From contig NC_091131.1 of NCBI RefSeq assembly GCF_040183065.1, forward strand, positions 103,479,830 to 103,543,829: a stretch of DNA of 64,000 nt. The letters run 5' to 3'. Shown here one piece after another: positions 10,517-21,805 of this stretch. Under the pieces are notes generated by a model. That model was not told the origin of the DNA. It ran no database searches and worked only from the letters and a program-made list of their open reading frames with translations. The stretch's first letter is position 1, and every line of letters starts with the position of its first letter. Origin of the DNA: Periplaneta americana (lineage: Eukaryota; Arthropoda; Insecta; Blattodea; Blattidae). A program made the translations under genes and the position numbers.

Positions 10517-10725
10517 TGAGTGTGTACACTGGTGCCACGTCAGTGGGATGTCTGATAAGTGGCGTCATCATGAATGTGGCAGGCAGGCGCCTCACAGTCC
10601 AGATTGCAGTGATCTGCATGAGTGTGGGTTGGGTGTTAATCTCCCTTGCTCATTCGCACACATTGATGCTGATTGGAAGAGCCTTGGATGGGTTTGGACG
10701 TGGACTAAGTGTTCCAGCATTCACA
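10517..10725 (+). CDS. Tret1-like sugar transporter, second visible exon
   Basis: CAG acceptor, GTAAGT donor. Joined in phase 1 to the 4805-4940 exon it reads GSWI-VSVYTGATSVGCLISG, then the MFS loop 2-3 motif NVAGRRLT, and two membrane helices ending in LMLIGRALDGFGRGLSVPAF. The GRR motif and the GRALDGFGRG segment of helix 4 are standard for sugar porters. It ends in phase 0. Confidence 0.88.
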
Positions 10726-10862
10726 GTAAGTGATACATTTTCATGGAACACACTTTTTTCTCCATTACTTCTGATTTCATCTCTCAACCACGACGTAATG
10801 TGAGGAAAAATTATATGAGTTTACAATTGCCTTAAAGAGCGATTCTAGTGTATATTTATGGG

Positions 10863-11283
10863 CAGGGTGCGAATTTAGATTTCTGATAAGGGGAGGAATA
10901 GAATCCTATATAGAGAATACCATACATAAAATTATTATATTTTCATTCGATAGAGCTCAACGCTTGGTCACACTGAATTGCTTGTATTGCATCTTGATTA
11001 TAATAATAATAATTCTATCCATGAGCAGCCTTAAGATAAGATGTGTAATTCCTAAGTTATTGATTGTTGTCAGCTTATTAGTGATGATAATACATCAATA
11101 TTATTTTCTTTGCTTACTTTATACCGTACTTTATAAAGTGTACACTTGTATTAAAACAATTATATTTTGTAAGGGGGGATAGAAGTTATCCTCGGCAGGG
11201 ATGTTAATATGAATTTATGAGACGGGCATAACTTTCCAACACAGGGGAAATCACCCTATCCCCCCCCATTAATTCGCACCCTG
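10863..11283. mobile_element. hAT MITE, 421 bp
   Basis: Ends CAGGGTGCGAATTTAGAT and, inverted, CAGGGTGCGAATTAATGG. Flanks TTTATGGG (10855-10862) and TTTAGGGG (11284-11291) match at 7 of 8 positions. No coding capacity. Lies in intron 2 of the transporter gene. Confidence 0.75.
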
Positions 11284-11940
11284 TTTAGGGGTAATAAGGC
11301 ACATCTTTTAATGATACACATGTCCAAACCAGGAATACACACCAAAATAATAAAATAAGAATGCTTGGTATAGTTCAGCCAATATTGTACATTATGGCTG
11401 AAAAATATGGGCAATGTCTACTAGGATGGAAGGAAATAGTAAGGTACATTTGACAGAAATATTTTTAGAAACATTTATGAACGAAAACTTAATTACAGCA
11501 GGGTGTCATAATTAATTTTATAAAATTTATTAACATATGAATTTTATAACTTCCATTAAATGTAAAAGATACAACAGATCGAACATTTGGATGAGGACTA
11601 TCACCAACAAAAGATTATGGTCGCTCTTATTCTGAAACCTTATAACACCAAAATGTTAGATTTTGAAACAAAACAAAAACATTCGTCACAGACATGTTTA
11701 TTAGCAATAATGTATAAAGGTTTGTATTTTGTTATTAAGGAATTCATTGCAAAAACATTGTATGAAAATCTGGAGGAATCTGATCTTATTACGGTGTCTT
11801 GAATTTCCTTCACTACTTCCTCTGTTAATACAGACTTCTACGATTGTTTCACATTTACCACAGATGCTGTTTCACGGAACTTTTTTGCGTTCCGAGTGTT
11901 AATCTGCTGTGTTGTGTGTTGAGTGTTGTTGCCATTGACC
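11284..11940. other. intron 2, no gene seen
   Basis: AT-rich sequence with short chance ORFs. The part next to 11946 may belong to the 5' end of the mariner relic. Confidence 0.4.
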
Positions 11941-11945
11941 TTCAC

Positions 11946-13140
11946 CATGCAGTTCAGTGTCAAAGAACGTGCTTTCATTGTGAAACATTAATTCAGAACA
12001 AATTCACACATAGACAGGCGTGCTAACTTCACAGAAACATTTGGGAAGAAAATCAGGACTTCTTCACCATTTCCTGAATTGTACTTATCACACTCTATGT
12101 TCGGTAATTCTGTGAAGAGACATAGTCGTTGAGATGAAACCACATAGAAAAACACATAGTCTAATAGAGGTTTTCCCCAGCCTTGGGACTGAAGCTGGAT
12201 TGTCTATGGCGAGTCCTCGGCATCACTTCATTTCCCCCTTTGATTTGATTACCTCGTTGGGTTTTTCCGAAGTTTTCCCCAACCAAAAGGCAAATGCCGG
12301 GTAATCTTTTGGCGAATCCTCGGACTTCACCTCATCATTGTAGAAAATTACTACATTGTAAAACTGTAAAAATTGTAAAATATTGTAAAAATGTGTAAAA
12401 ATTGTAATTGTAATATTGTAAAATTTTGACTTGTTCCACATCTTAAAGCTTCATTGCTCATGTAAGATCTATGGAAGATAATAAATGAATGAATGAATGA
12501 ATGAATGAATGAATGAATTTAATGAGTGATGTCATTACCGATCAAGGTCTGCAGCCATAGTCTATGTCTTTCAATTCGTGAAATAATTGTAGATTGAAGG
12601 TGATATGGATAGAATTTTAACATTTTTCTCACAGCTTTGTGGGCAGATCCTAGAGGTTTTTGCTTCTCTTGGTTTACGCGTTGCAAAGGTTTCTTGTTTT
12701 TATTTATGTCATCTTCTTTGAAACAACTCTGGGCAGTGAGGGTTGTCAAAATATTATCATGTAGTTTGTTGCAATGTTGGAACCTGATGAACGTGACTGC
12801 TAGTTACAACAAGACGGTGCAACTTGTCACACGTCAAATGCAACCACAGAAATGTTGAGGAATTTCTTTGGCAATAGAGTTATTTCTAGAAGACTATGGC
12901 CTGCTAGGTCCCCGGATCTCACCAGTCCTGGCTACTTCTTCTGGGGTTATTTGAAGCAAACCGTTTACAAACAGAATCCACATACCATAGAAGAGCTGAA
13001 GCATCACATCACTGTTGCCATTCAGAATGTAACAACAGAAGTGCTCCATAAGGTGACTAGGAACATGACAAACCGTCTGGACATGTGCATCTGAGAAGGA
13101 CATCATTTCCAGCATTTGCTGTAGCACAGATGACAGACGT
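11946..13140 (+). pseudogene. mariner-type transposase relic, broken by a repeat and an inverted middle
   Basis: At 11946-12130 the reading MQFSVKERAFIVKH...FRTNSHIDRR resembles the N-terminal helix-turn-helix of insect mariner transposases. The C-terminal catalytic half is at 12797-13128: LQQDGATCHTS, PARSPDLTSPGYFFWGYLKQ and EELKHHITVAIQNVTTEVLHKV, ending MTNRLDMCI. Between them lie a 350-bp SINE-like repeat (12165-12517) and a segment (12745-12530) that gives mariner-like residues only on the - strand (SAHKAVRKMLKFYPYHLQ). A stretch may thus have been inverted. The Asp-x34-Asp/Glu core cannot be checked because its first part is lost. Confidence 0.65.
12165..12517 (+). repeat. SINE-like repeat ending in (GAAT)n
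   Basis: Second copy of the 1500-1845 family: GAGGTTTTCCCCAGCC, GTCTATGGCGAGTCCTCGG, a GGGTTTTTCCGAAGTTTTCC domain, the TTGTAAAA tract, GACTTGTTCCACATCTTAAA and AGCTTCATTGCTCATGTAAG. It ends in about eight GAAT units (12485-12517). Confidence 0.65.
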
Positions 13141-13405
13141 TCTCATGTTCTGTATCAGGGCCAGTTTTAAATTGAATGCACTGTGATAACCAAAACTATT
13201 ACATAATTATGGCAGAGGAAATGAAAGCAGTTCAAGAGAACCTACTCAAACATCATTGTTGTCTCCCACAAATTTCACTTTAACTCATCAGTATTATTTT
13301 GTACTTGGGTCTCCACTTTGGAAAGACCACACTAGATGTTTGGCTCATGGTGCATACCATGTGATGTCATTCGCAATGTGGTAATATTGAAGTTACTCAA
13401 TCATT

Positions 13406-13535
13406 TTTAGTTGGTTATTTAGTGACGCTATGTCAACTACTGTATTATTTAGGTTTGATGAAATCAATGATAGTGAGATAGTATTTGGCGAGATGAGGCT
13501 GAGGGTACGTCATTGGATTACCTCACTCACACACA
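13406..13535 (-). repeat. fragment of SINE family B
   Basis: Matches the 3' part of the SINE at 28751-29006 in the same orientation: TTAGTTGGTTATTTAGTGAC, TGTCAACTACTG, and GCGAGATGAGGCTGAGG. The tRNA head is missing. It lies in intron 2 of the transporter. Confidence 0.65.
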
Positions 13536-13888
13536 AATATGTACAGTTTGTATATAACGAGCATTCAGTATTGCCTATTATAATGTGATAGATATGTGAT
13601 TCTCATTATTCTTTAAAGTATGGTATCCCTGATATCCTGTTACATTCTCCTTCACTTTCAAAGCAACCAGAAGTTCAATGTTATAGCGATAAGAATGGAA
13701 TTAAAGTACGGTAAGGGAAATGAAGTACTTTAAGAAAACCTCTACAAAACCGCTTTTGTTAAACACAAATTTCACTTGAACTTTCTGGGGTTTCAATGTT
13801 GACCTCTGGCATGAAAAATCAACGTTCTAGTTAGTATGACAATAATATATTAGTAAATCAAAATAAAAATCATTTTTCTTATTTACAG

Positions 13889-14161
13889 TTCCATCTGGAA
13901 GAGACATCAGATCCCAGATTGAGAGGCACACTATCTGCATGTATCCTGCTGGCATACTCTATAGGCATTATGGCTGTATCCATGCTTGGCACTGCACTGG
14001 ACTGGCGAATTGTTGCAGGACTGGGAGTCGTCATTTCTCTGTTGGACTTGATTGGATATAGCTTTCTGCCTGAAAGTCCAGTGTGGCTTGCCAGAAACAG
14101 TCGTGTAAATCAGGCTCAAGAAGTCTACAATTGGTTGTGGGGAAATGCACACCACAAGCAG
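13889..14161 (+). CDS. Tret1-like sugar transporter, third visible exon
   Basis: TTTACAG acceptor, GTATAA donor, phase 0 at both ends (91 codons). It contains the loop 4-5 motif ETSDPRLRGTL, membrane helices 5 and 6, and the PESPVWLAR motif that follows helix 6 in sugar porters (family form PESPRWL). The intracellular loop then begins with QEVYNWLWG. The Arg of PESPR is Val here. Confidence 0.9.
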
Positions 14162-14459
14162 GTATAATAAATACAAGAAGTTACTTATTCTTTTATCACA
14201 TTATTAAAAAGTAAAAAAGACTCTACTTTTTTTTAAACAAAAATGCCCATAATTAGATATCTTCTTAGATTTTGTAGGAGTGTTCAGTGTTACAAATACA
14301 CATATTCTAAGAATATTTCATATGAAACTTCAAAAGTATTTAAAATATATCGCATGTCCTACATAAATGAATATCAGAGTTTTAAGGTTGTACATAATTT
14401 TTCACTTGCGGTATAAAATAATAAGTCATATATGAGATGAAAGAATAAGTCTTCGAGTT

Positions 14460-14960
14460 TTTAGAACATCCACTGTAAGCACTCATCCTTGTTACATGGC
14501 ACATACCAAACTAGTAGTCGAGTTCTTTCCATACTCTGGTCAGCATGTTTGGTGTATTCTAACAGACGCAACAGCCGCAACAATCCTGCATCCCAAGTAA
14601 GTAGGGTGGCAGATAGTGATGGCATGTATCCCTGATCTTTGACAGTGAAAGAAGTTACATGGGGTGAGTTCAGGGGACCTTGGAGGCCACAGGAGAAAAG
14701 CCATGCTGTTCTGACCGTGACGACCAATTCATCGATAGGGAACAACTTCATTCAGCCATTCTCGTACTTTGTTATGAAAATGAGGGAGTACACCATTTTG
14801 CTATCAAATGTTCTGTAGTCCATACTGCAGCTGGGGGAAGAGTTAATTCTGGACCATACCAAGATATGCAATTCTTGTAACAGTTTTTCCGCAAAAAAGA
14901 AAGACACATAAACTTGTCATGCAGAAACTGTGCAGAAAACATGAATTTTTGGAGAGTCCC
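14460..14960 (-). pseudogene. mariner-type transposase C-terminal relic
   Basis: On the - strand from about 14830: FHNKVREWLNEVVPYR, IGRHG, then WPPRSPELTPCNFF and a decayed tail (IVAAVASVR). This is the family represented at 28481-29921, 24535-25640 and 62190-63032. Internal stops and frame changes show it is dead. Lies in intron 3 of the transporter. Confidence 0.6.
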
Positions 14961-15048
14961 AATGCTGTAGTTGGGCTGGTATGCTGTACCGTTTAAAATA
15001 AGAACACATTGTTACCATATCAGCAAAAAATATAGACTTGAAAACATA

Positions 15049-15284
15049 CCGTCATTTCCCATAACTATGGTTCTGGAGCACAACTATGGTCCACGATAGA
15101 ACCATTCAAATTTTGTACTCCATAACGTAGTACCTCGTTTATCTATATTTTTGCTATACTGTAGTTTGAAGTCAAGTCACTGCAGCTATCTATGAATGGT
15201 ATATGTTACTTTTACAATGTTCTTTGAATGGTTGTGTCATGGATTATAGTTATGTTCCAGGACCATAGTTATGGGAAATGACGG
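15049..15284. mobile_element. TA-flanked MITE with long terminal inverted repeats, 236 bp
   Basis: Left CCGTCATTTCCCATAACTAT is matched by the inverted right end GTTATGGGAAATGACGG, and similarity runs about 60 bp inward, with CCATTCAAA at the inner edge. The flanks are TA at 15047-15048 and 15285-15286, as for Tc1/mariner/pogo elements. No coding. Confidence 0.75.
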
Positions 15285-15689
15285 TACCGGTACCAATTAT
15301 GTTTAACTAGTCTTTAATAGACTCTGAAATGGAGGATGTTAGATGTTAGAAAAACATCAATTTTGGTTTTGATATCTGGCATAAAATATATTGAGCTACA
15401 CAGCAGACAAAGACGGTTGAAATAAACTCTGATCAAATTTATAGAAACCTGGCAGAAAATCTTAAGCAAAGGCTTATCAATCCCACACATACTCCAAAAT
15501 TATTTTTATCGAAATAGATGAAGTAAACGTATAAACAAAAGTGCAGTTAAATGTTACATAATTTAAAAATTATTCAGAAACATTTTCTGCATAAATTGCC
15601 AATTAAAAAGCTGTAGTTCTTATTTTAGCAAATATACAACAAAAACGTGTTCTGAATACAATTTCTTGGAATAGTACTTCCATATTTAG

Positions 15690-15760
15690 TCCTGCGTAAC
15701 CAACTGGTTAGATCTAAGGCTCACAAGTTTAAATTTGGCTGAGGACGATAAAAATCTTCA
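15690..15760 (+). repeat. tRNA-like fragment
   Basis: CGTAACCAACTGGTTAGA resembles an A box and AAGTTTAAATTTGGC a decayed B box. Probably a SINE head; the surrounding sequence (15285-16060) otherwise shows no gene. Confidence 0.3.
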
Positions 15761-16390
15761 GCATGCGACATCTTTTAAAAGAAAAGTAAAGCCGGAGGAA
15801 ACATATTGTACTTTCACAGCAAGTAAGAATTTATCCCATAAATAAGAAGACTCAGGCAAAATTTATTGGCCATTTGTCCCCCATGCTAAAATTCAACTCT
15901 TCACTTATCATTTCATCATTCTGAACTAGAAAATTCCATCATACAGGAGTCCCCAGTTCATAAATAGATTCATATCTGCCTGGTTAGCAGGTACAAATGA
16001 TATCTAGTAGGCTCTGAGGATGGTGAGAAGAAACACCGAAACAGCTGTAAGCCACACATGCTTACACAATTGTGGGGCCTAGTATCAAAACCTGCCATAT
16101 CCATTTTTTTAAAACTCGAGTTTCCTTATGTATTTTGGAGTACTTTCTAACACTTACCATATGCACTGGCTGGCTTTTTCAAATTTGAACTATAACCCAT
16201 ATATAATGCATAGTAAAAATTGGAGTTACTTTCAAAACCTGCCACATCCATGGAAAATACTCGATGTCTCACTTTCAAAACCTGCCACATCCATTAACAA
16301 ATGACTGGAAGTTATTTAATCGCGTGAGCTCAGTTTTATCGGTTCCTCAACATTACGTGCGAGTCAGTTGTTACAGTATTGTTGTTTAAG

Positions 16391-18770
16391 ATGTCATCTG
16401 CACTAACTACACCGAAAGCATCACGGGAAAATGCCGTTCGGCATTCACAATGGAGCACTACAATGAAGAGGAAGCAAAGATAAGAAAACGTTTCTTTTCA
16501 CTGGTGTACGATAATTGAAAATATCAAGTCACGTGCCATGTTTAGAATTGTTGTAAAATGTTCCATTGTTGATGCTAAAGCATGTCATTTGTGAATTGTA
16601 GGTACACATTAAAACCGTCGACTTTCCAACAATGCGACCATAAAATAAAATCAAAGGCTTTGAATTGTTCTGAACTTTCTGAAGCTGATATACTCAGTTT
16701 AAATTCTGCATCTATTCCAATAAAGATAAAAGAGGCTAAAATGCATTCATTTTGAAGCATGTATCTGTAAATGACTGCATTAGACGCAAGACCACAAGTG
16801 AAAAGAAGAAGGTTTTTTTACACTACTTCATAAGAAAAGACAAGATCTGTGTTCGTGTTTGCCGCAAGAAGTTTCTGGCAACTCTGTCTGTTGGTAGATC
16901 ATGGGTGGAATCAATTGTTACACATTACCATCGTACAGGGCAGGTAAATATTATTAATAACATTTTTCATAAGCTGTAGCTTTGAAATAAATATTGTAAG
17001 AAGGAAACTGTCCATGGCTTAAAGGTGCTCACTGTCTACGTTTTTTTAACGAAAAATTAACTAATGTAATTACAATATTGTTACTGAGTCATTAGAATTG
17101 GCGTAATAATTGGTAGACGATTAAAATATGAAATTAATATTTCTATGCTTTAAAATGTTTCCACATTAATGACAATATTACAGTTAGGTTTATTATTACA
17201 TACAATTCATAAAAATACGCTATAAAATCACACAGAAGATAAAGTGAACAATAATATTACAGGAGAAATACCGTACTCTTACGCATAGTATTGTTAATTC
17301 TTTCACGAACACATACATTTTTATCAATAGTGGCATCGTACTAAACATAATGATAACATTGCAAGGTCAATTTTGCCTGCGTTTTAATTTCGAAGACACT
17401 CTGACTCATAAGCAGGAACATTTCGCTGGCACATAATATGTACACATCCTTGACCCTAGACCAGCTCACATAAAAACAATATTCAGGGAGTTCAATACAA
17501 TGCACTGAGAAAACATAAGAATGATAATGCCCATTGCATTGAAAGTATTAGTTCTAATGAACTCATTTTCTTGTACAAAGTTAATATTTCTCTACTTCTA
17601 CACTATTCATAGGTCCAATATGAACACCGTGGTAATAATCAGAAGGAAGAGGCTTTTTCTTGAAAAGCAGCTGCAATCAAAACATTTATACAGTCATTAA
17701 AAAGGATTAAGAGCCATTATTGTCGAGGATCTTTAAAAAAGACATTATCTATCGTAGGAAGAACCTGTGGCGGATATATTCCAATGATACCGCTGTAAAA
17801 GAGTCATATTTTCGCAAGATCTTCAATACCAATTTCAATGTTGGATGTGGAAAACCAAGCACCGACATCTGTACAATCTGTGTAAGACTGAAGAATCAAG
17901 CAAAAATGGAAAAAGATGAAGAAAAGAAGCAATCTTTTATCCTTCAGCTCAAAGTTCATAAGAAACGAGAAAATCTTTCCATCAGTTGCTAAACAGGATC
18001 ACAGATGACGAGGTAACTTTGGTGTTGAATGTGAAAACCCAAAAATACCCAAAATAGAGGGTCAGTCAGCGTACTATAGCAGATAACTACCTACACAATT
18101 TCGCTTTTGTTACGATGCTTCCTAACAAACAACTAGGCATAAACAATGTTAGGTGCTATGTTTAGACTGAAAATGAGAGATCTAGAGGATCCAGTGAAAT
18201 AGCTTCAGCCATTTATGACAGCTTGCAGAAAGTGGATTCAGCCAAAATACGGAAAATACGACTCTTTTCAGATGGCTGCACTGGTCAAAATGAGAACATG
18301 ACTATGGTTTCAATGACAGCAACTTGGTTAGTATCTAAGTCACTAGAGAACATCACTGAGATGGAACTTCACTTTCCCGTTACTGGCCATCGATTTTTAC
18401 CAGCAGATAGAGTGTTTGGTTTCATAGAAACAGCAGTACGCAAAGAACAGGAGATTTTGAACCCACAACATTATATCAACATTACCGGTAAGTATGGCAA
18501 GGTGTGCCGCATTGGAAGAGATTGAAATGTTTATAATTGGAAAGAAGCTGCTGCAAACGTTGTAAAATCCTCTCAGAATCTTCACTTTCAAATATCCACT
18601 GTAAAAAGAATTAAAATACAAAAGATAGACAATAGAATTGTTATATATGGGGAATCGATGTACATGACTGACACTGGCATTGGGAAAACTATAGTTCGTC
18701 GTGGAAAAAGCCTCTCACAACTTCAGCCTATGGTGGTAAATATTGGTGCACCTGTATGAGCTAAAAAGAT
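16391..18770 (+). pseudogene. transposase-like relic with SDGCTGQN and GHRFLPADRVFG motifs
   Basis: A likely start at 16391 (MSSALTTPKASREN). Recognisable pieces, in changing frames: CVRVCRKKFLATLSVGRSWV (about 16850-16915); FNVGCGKPSTDICTICVRLK with LQLKVHKKRE (17835-17975); and the best block, 18163-18525. The last reads TENERSRGSSEIASA, IRLFSDGCTGQNEN, FPVTGHRFLPADRVFGFIE and an EILNPQHYINI tail. These motifs recur, from memory, in many uncharacterised insect proteins; I infer a DDE-type catalytic domain with the Asp of SDGC and of ADRVFG as candidates. Frameshifts and stops make it inactive. The duplicated 3' end is described separately. Confidence 0.6.
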
Positions 18771-18860
18771 CACAGACGTTGCTAATCTGTTGAAGAAACG
18801 TCTTGGAAGTGAATGACAACAAGACTGCCGCTTGAAATTTTATGCGAATGTACTAAATTC

Positions 18861-19070
18861 TGAAGCAACTGAGGAAGAAGCAGAGGAAGATTACTGCGAG
18901 ACTGGGCAATTCATTAACCCCCATGATGTCAAACCTGTGTTTTTAATTTCAAAAAGCTTGAAAATAAACATTTTTTATGTGTAAGCCTATGTCCCTATTC
19001 TGGAGTAACTGAGGAAGAAGCAGAGGAAGATTACTGCGAGACTGAGCAATTCATTAACCCTCAAGATAAA
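18861..19070 (+). repeat. direct duplication at transposase 3' end
   Basis: AACTGAGGAAGAAGCAGAGG followed by AAGATTACTGCGAGACTG and CAATTCATTAACCC occurs twice (about 18868-18922 and 19008-19060) with few differences. A local tandem duplication of the acidic C-terminal coding end. Confidence 0.7.
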
Positions 19071-19399
19071 GGCGTTGTGTAAAAAACTATGTTTAATTCA
19101 ATAAAACTAGAAAAAAAAAGCTTATTCACGTTAACAGAAAAATTATTAGTTATTTAACACATGTTCTTAGGGGTGATCTATCAAAATCAACCATATCCAT
19201 TATAAACTGTCAAAATATAATTATTTAGGGGGGCACGATTTTCTGAATCTAATTATTTTAGTAGATTTCCATGAACCCCAATCATCTGCAAAAGAAGAGC
19301 CACATACATCTTATATCAAAGTAACTGCACGTTTTTCTCATTTTTCTCGAAATGTAGCAAAGTGGATGTGGTAGGTTTTGATACTAGACCCCTCAATTG

Positions 19400-20215
19400 A
19401 GACGAGTAAGATCGCCATTTAATCAATTATGACTATGACATGTCGTAAGTTTAGACACATTCTTTAATATCTCTGAAAAAGTAGACAAAACAAATATTTT
19501 AAGTACAGGCATGACATAACCTATTAAGATAATCAATCGTTTACCACAAATTAATTTGAGACTATTTTTAGCACATATTTCAAAAGTAAATTTATATCAA
19601 GAATCTTTCTTTGCCTTTAAGATTATTCCAAGAGATTTCTGATTTTGACTACAACTGACTATATTATCCCAATTCTTGTGTATAGGCCTACAAAGATCTA
19701 TTTTATTCATAATTAATGAAAGGATTAAATATGGGGTTGTTCTGAATACTCGTATCTTGCAATACAGCGTCCTACACTTAAAAAAATGTTTTCAAAGCAT
19801 TTCCAATTACAAACGTAAAAAGTAAATACCATCAGGATGAGATAAGCGATATTTTCTTTGGTACCGTATCTTCTTCGTTAGTATCCTCTTCCAGATATTA
19901 ACGCCAGTATTTTTGTGTATACAGTATATGCTAAAAAGTTTATAATTTCTGTACGACAATAGAAAAACAACACAAAACATATTTTCCTCATCAGTGTATT
20001 TATAAGAACAAGAGATTAACATTACTAAATGCCATCTCGTAAATTTTCCCTCTCCTCATTAATTTTATATATATCAAAACAAAGTTGAGGCTTGCAGTCA
20101 AGACGTCATATACTACAAATAGGTATTATAGAACTCTAGAAATTGTGACAAAGGATGCTACAGAAAATTAGTTCTCTTTCCTCTTTCAGGGATTAGGTGA
20201 CTTCATCTATTCTGG
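19400..20215. other. intron 3, no gene seen
   Basis: AT-rich, with only short chance ORFs on either strand and no recognised repeat. Confidence 0.4.
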
Positions 20216-20219
20216 TCTC

Positions 20220-20640
20220 TAACATCAAGCCAAGTTTTACGGAGTCTGCCCAAGTCTCGCCTCCTAATGGCTGATAATTCATTATATGATCCCTCCATTT
20301 TCTTTTCTTCTCCTCTATCCTTTCATTCATGCATAATACATTTAAATTCCATTCTTATAGTTTCATTTCTGATTGTATCAGCTTTAATACAACTTCTTAC
20401 AAATCTCATAAATTTCATTTCGGCAGACTGTACTAGTGTTATATCTCTTTCTGTTATCCACATTTCAGAACCATACACAAGAGGAAGAGTGGCCATGACT
20501 TTACAAAATTTCATCTGCATAATTAGTTCCATTGACCTTTCAAGTTTGTTTATTTTTACATGGATGGATTTATTCAGTCTCAAATTAAGATTTACAATAA
20601 TACAGTTCCTGAAAAAAAAATGGTCCGAGTCTTAATGGGT
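20220..20640 (-). pseudogene. LINE reverse-transcriptase C-terminal fragment
   Basis: On the - strand, 20583-20323 reads LNKSIHVKINKLERSMELIM, then LPLVYGSEMWITERD, then QSAEMKFMRFVRSCIKADTI. This fits the segment after the catalytic domain of non-LTR reverse transcriptases (family form LLYGSExW, AEMKFLR). Only the C-terminal part is left. Confidence 0.6.
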
Positions 20641-20669
20641 TTTGCACAACTATCCACAAGTAGCATATA

Positions 20670-21674
20670 CTAGGATCGTACTGAAAGTCATACTCATGAG
20701 CAACCTATTGCTATGATTCCAATTCCAATAATGTAACAAGAACGATTGTATGATCGCAATCTACAGACTTTACACTATTCATTGAAATACTGTGGCGTCA
20801 TTAGCTTCTATCACGTGATCACAGGCAATGTTTGTAAAATGTCCGACAACGATATTTCCTTTCGACAGTATTGAATTCCTTGTTAAAGAGGAAAAATCTG
20901 CTGCTGAAATTCACCTCAGACTTCAGCATGCATATGAAGACCTCAGACTTCAGCATGTATACGGAGATGTGTGCATAGGTGCCAGCAGTGTTAGGAAATG
21001 GGTGAAACATTTCAAAGATGAGAACACGAGCATCCAAGATAAGCCTCATAACAGTCGTCCTCGAACTGCCTTCATGGAAGACAACAAGGAAAGAGTTGAT
21101 GAGTTCTGGGATACATTCTGGTTGAATTTCTTGAATCTGGATAGACCATAAATGCTGTCCGCTATATAGACACTTTTGAAGCTCTGTCGAGCATTGCGTG
21201 AGAAACACTCTGAACAAATCATGCAACACGATAACACACGGCCTCATACTGCTCATGTCATCATGGAGAAAATTAGAACATTTGAGTTAAAAAGTCTTCT
21301 AAATCCTCCCTACAGTCCCGACAGAACATTTGAGTTAAAAAGTCTTCTAAATCCTCTCTACAGTCCCGACTTGGTACTCTCCAAATAGCATCTTTTTGGT
21401 TCTGTAAAGGAACAGCTACAAGGCCAACATTACAAGATGCTGGAGGACATCTGTGAAGCAGTGTGTAAGTGTCTACAGGAAGCTGGAATGAACTTCTACT
21501 GCAAAGGAATTTTCAAACTTACAGAACAGTGGAAAAAATGTATGTAAAGAAATGGAGACTATGTTGAAAAGTGACAGAAACGTCTGTAGATTAAGATGAT
21601 GTATCTGATTTGTCTAAAAATAAAAATTAAGATTTATAACAATGGGTTTCTCATGACTTTCAGTATGACCCTCA
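20670..21674 (+). mobile_element. mariner element relic, 1.0 kb, TA-flanked
   Basis: The ends are inverted repeats (CTAGGATCGTACTGAAAGTC left; TGAGGGTCATACTGAAAGTC as the complement of the right end) flanked by TA at 20668-20669 and 21675-21676. Full mariner length. It carries a degenerate transposase: HTH part LVKEEKSAAEIHLRLQHAY and VRKWVKHFKDENTSIQDKP (20880-21045), DNTRPHTA (about 21229), and a duplicated LLNPPYSPD/LLNPLYSPD (21301-21377). Several stops and frame changes. The doubled YSPD segment is a 48-bp local tandem duplication. Confidence 0.8.
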
Positions 21675-21805
21675 TATACAAGCACTTTTGTTTACTACAT
21701 ATGCGTAATGAGTTGTATCTGGAACTTCGTAAAATTAGGGAGGTCATTTTTTTTCTAGAACTGTAGACCTACATATGCACACTAATTTACAATCAATCTT
21801 TCCAG

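Larger units (their letters stand above)
16073..19393 (+). mobile_element. 3.3-kb DNA transposon of unassigned superfamily
   Basis: The ends are inverted repeats: GGGGCCTAGTATCAAAACC from 16074 and, complemented, GGGGTCTAGTATCAAAACC ending 19392. CAATTG stands directly outside T...T on both sides (16067-16072 and 19394-19399). This suggests a 6-bp target duplication, although CAATTG is its own complement and could be part of the repeat. Near the left end CAAAACCTGCCACATCCAT is repeated (about 16238 and 16270, a variant at 16087), like subterminal transposase sites. Inside is a decayed transposase ORF (16391-18770). It lies in intron 3 of the transporter. Confidence 0.65.

Noticed and set aside
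14461..14880. Host genes from ORFs on both strands
   Set aside because: Residues match a mariner transposase on the - strand with stops; the + strand ORF is a shadow.
18036..18162. Intact exon of a host gene in the unassigned transposon
   Set aside because: Frameshifts and stops (a stop just before TENERSRG) show a pseudogene.
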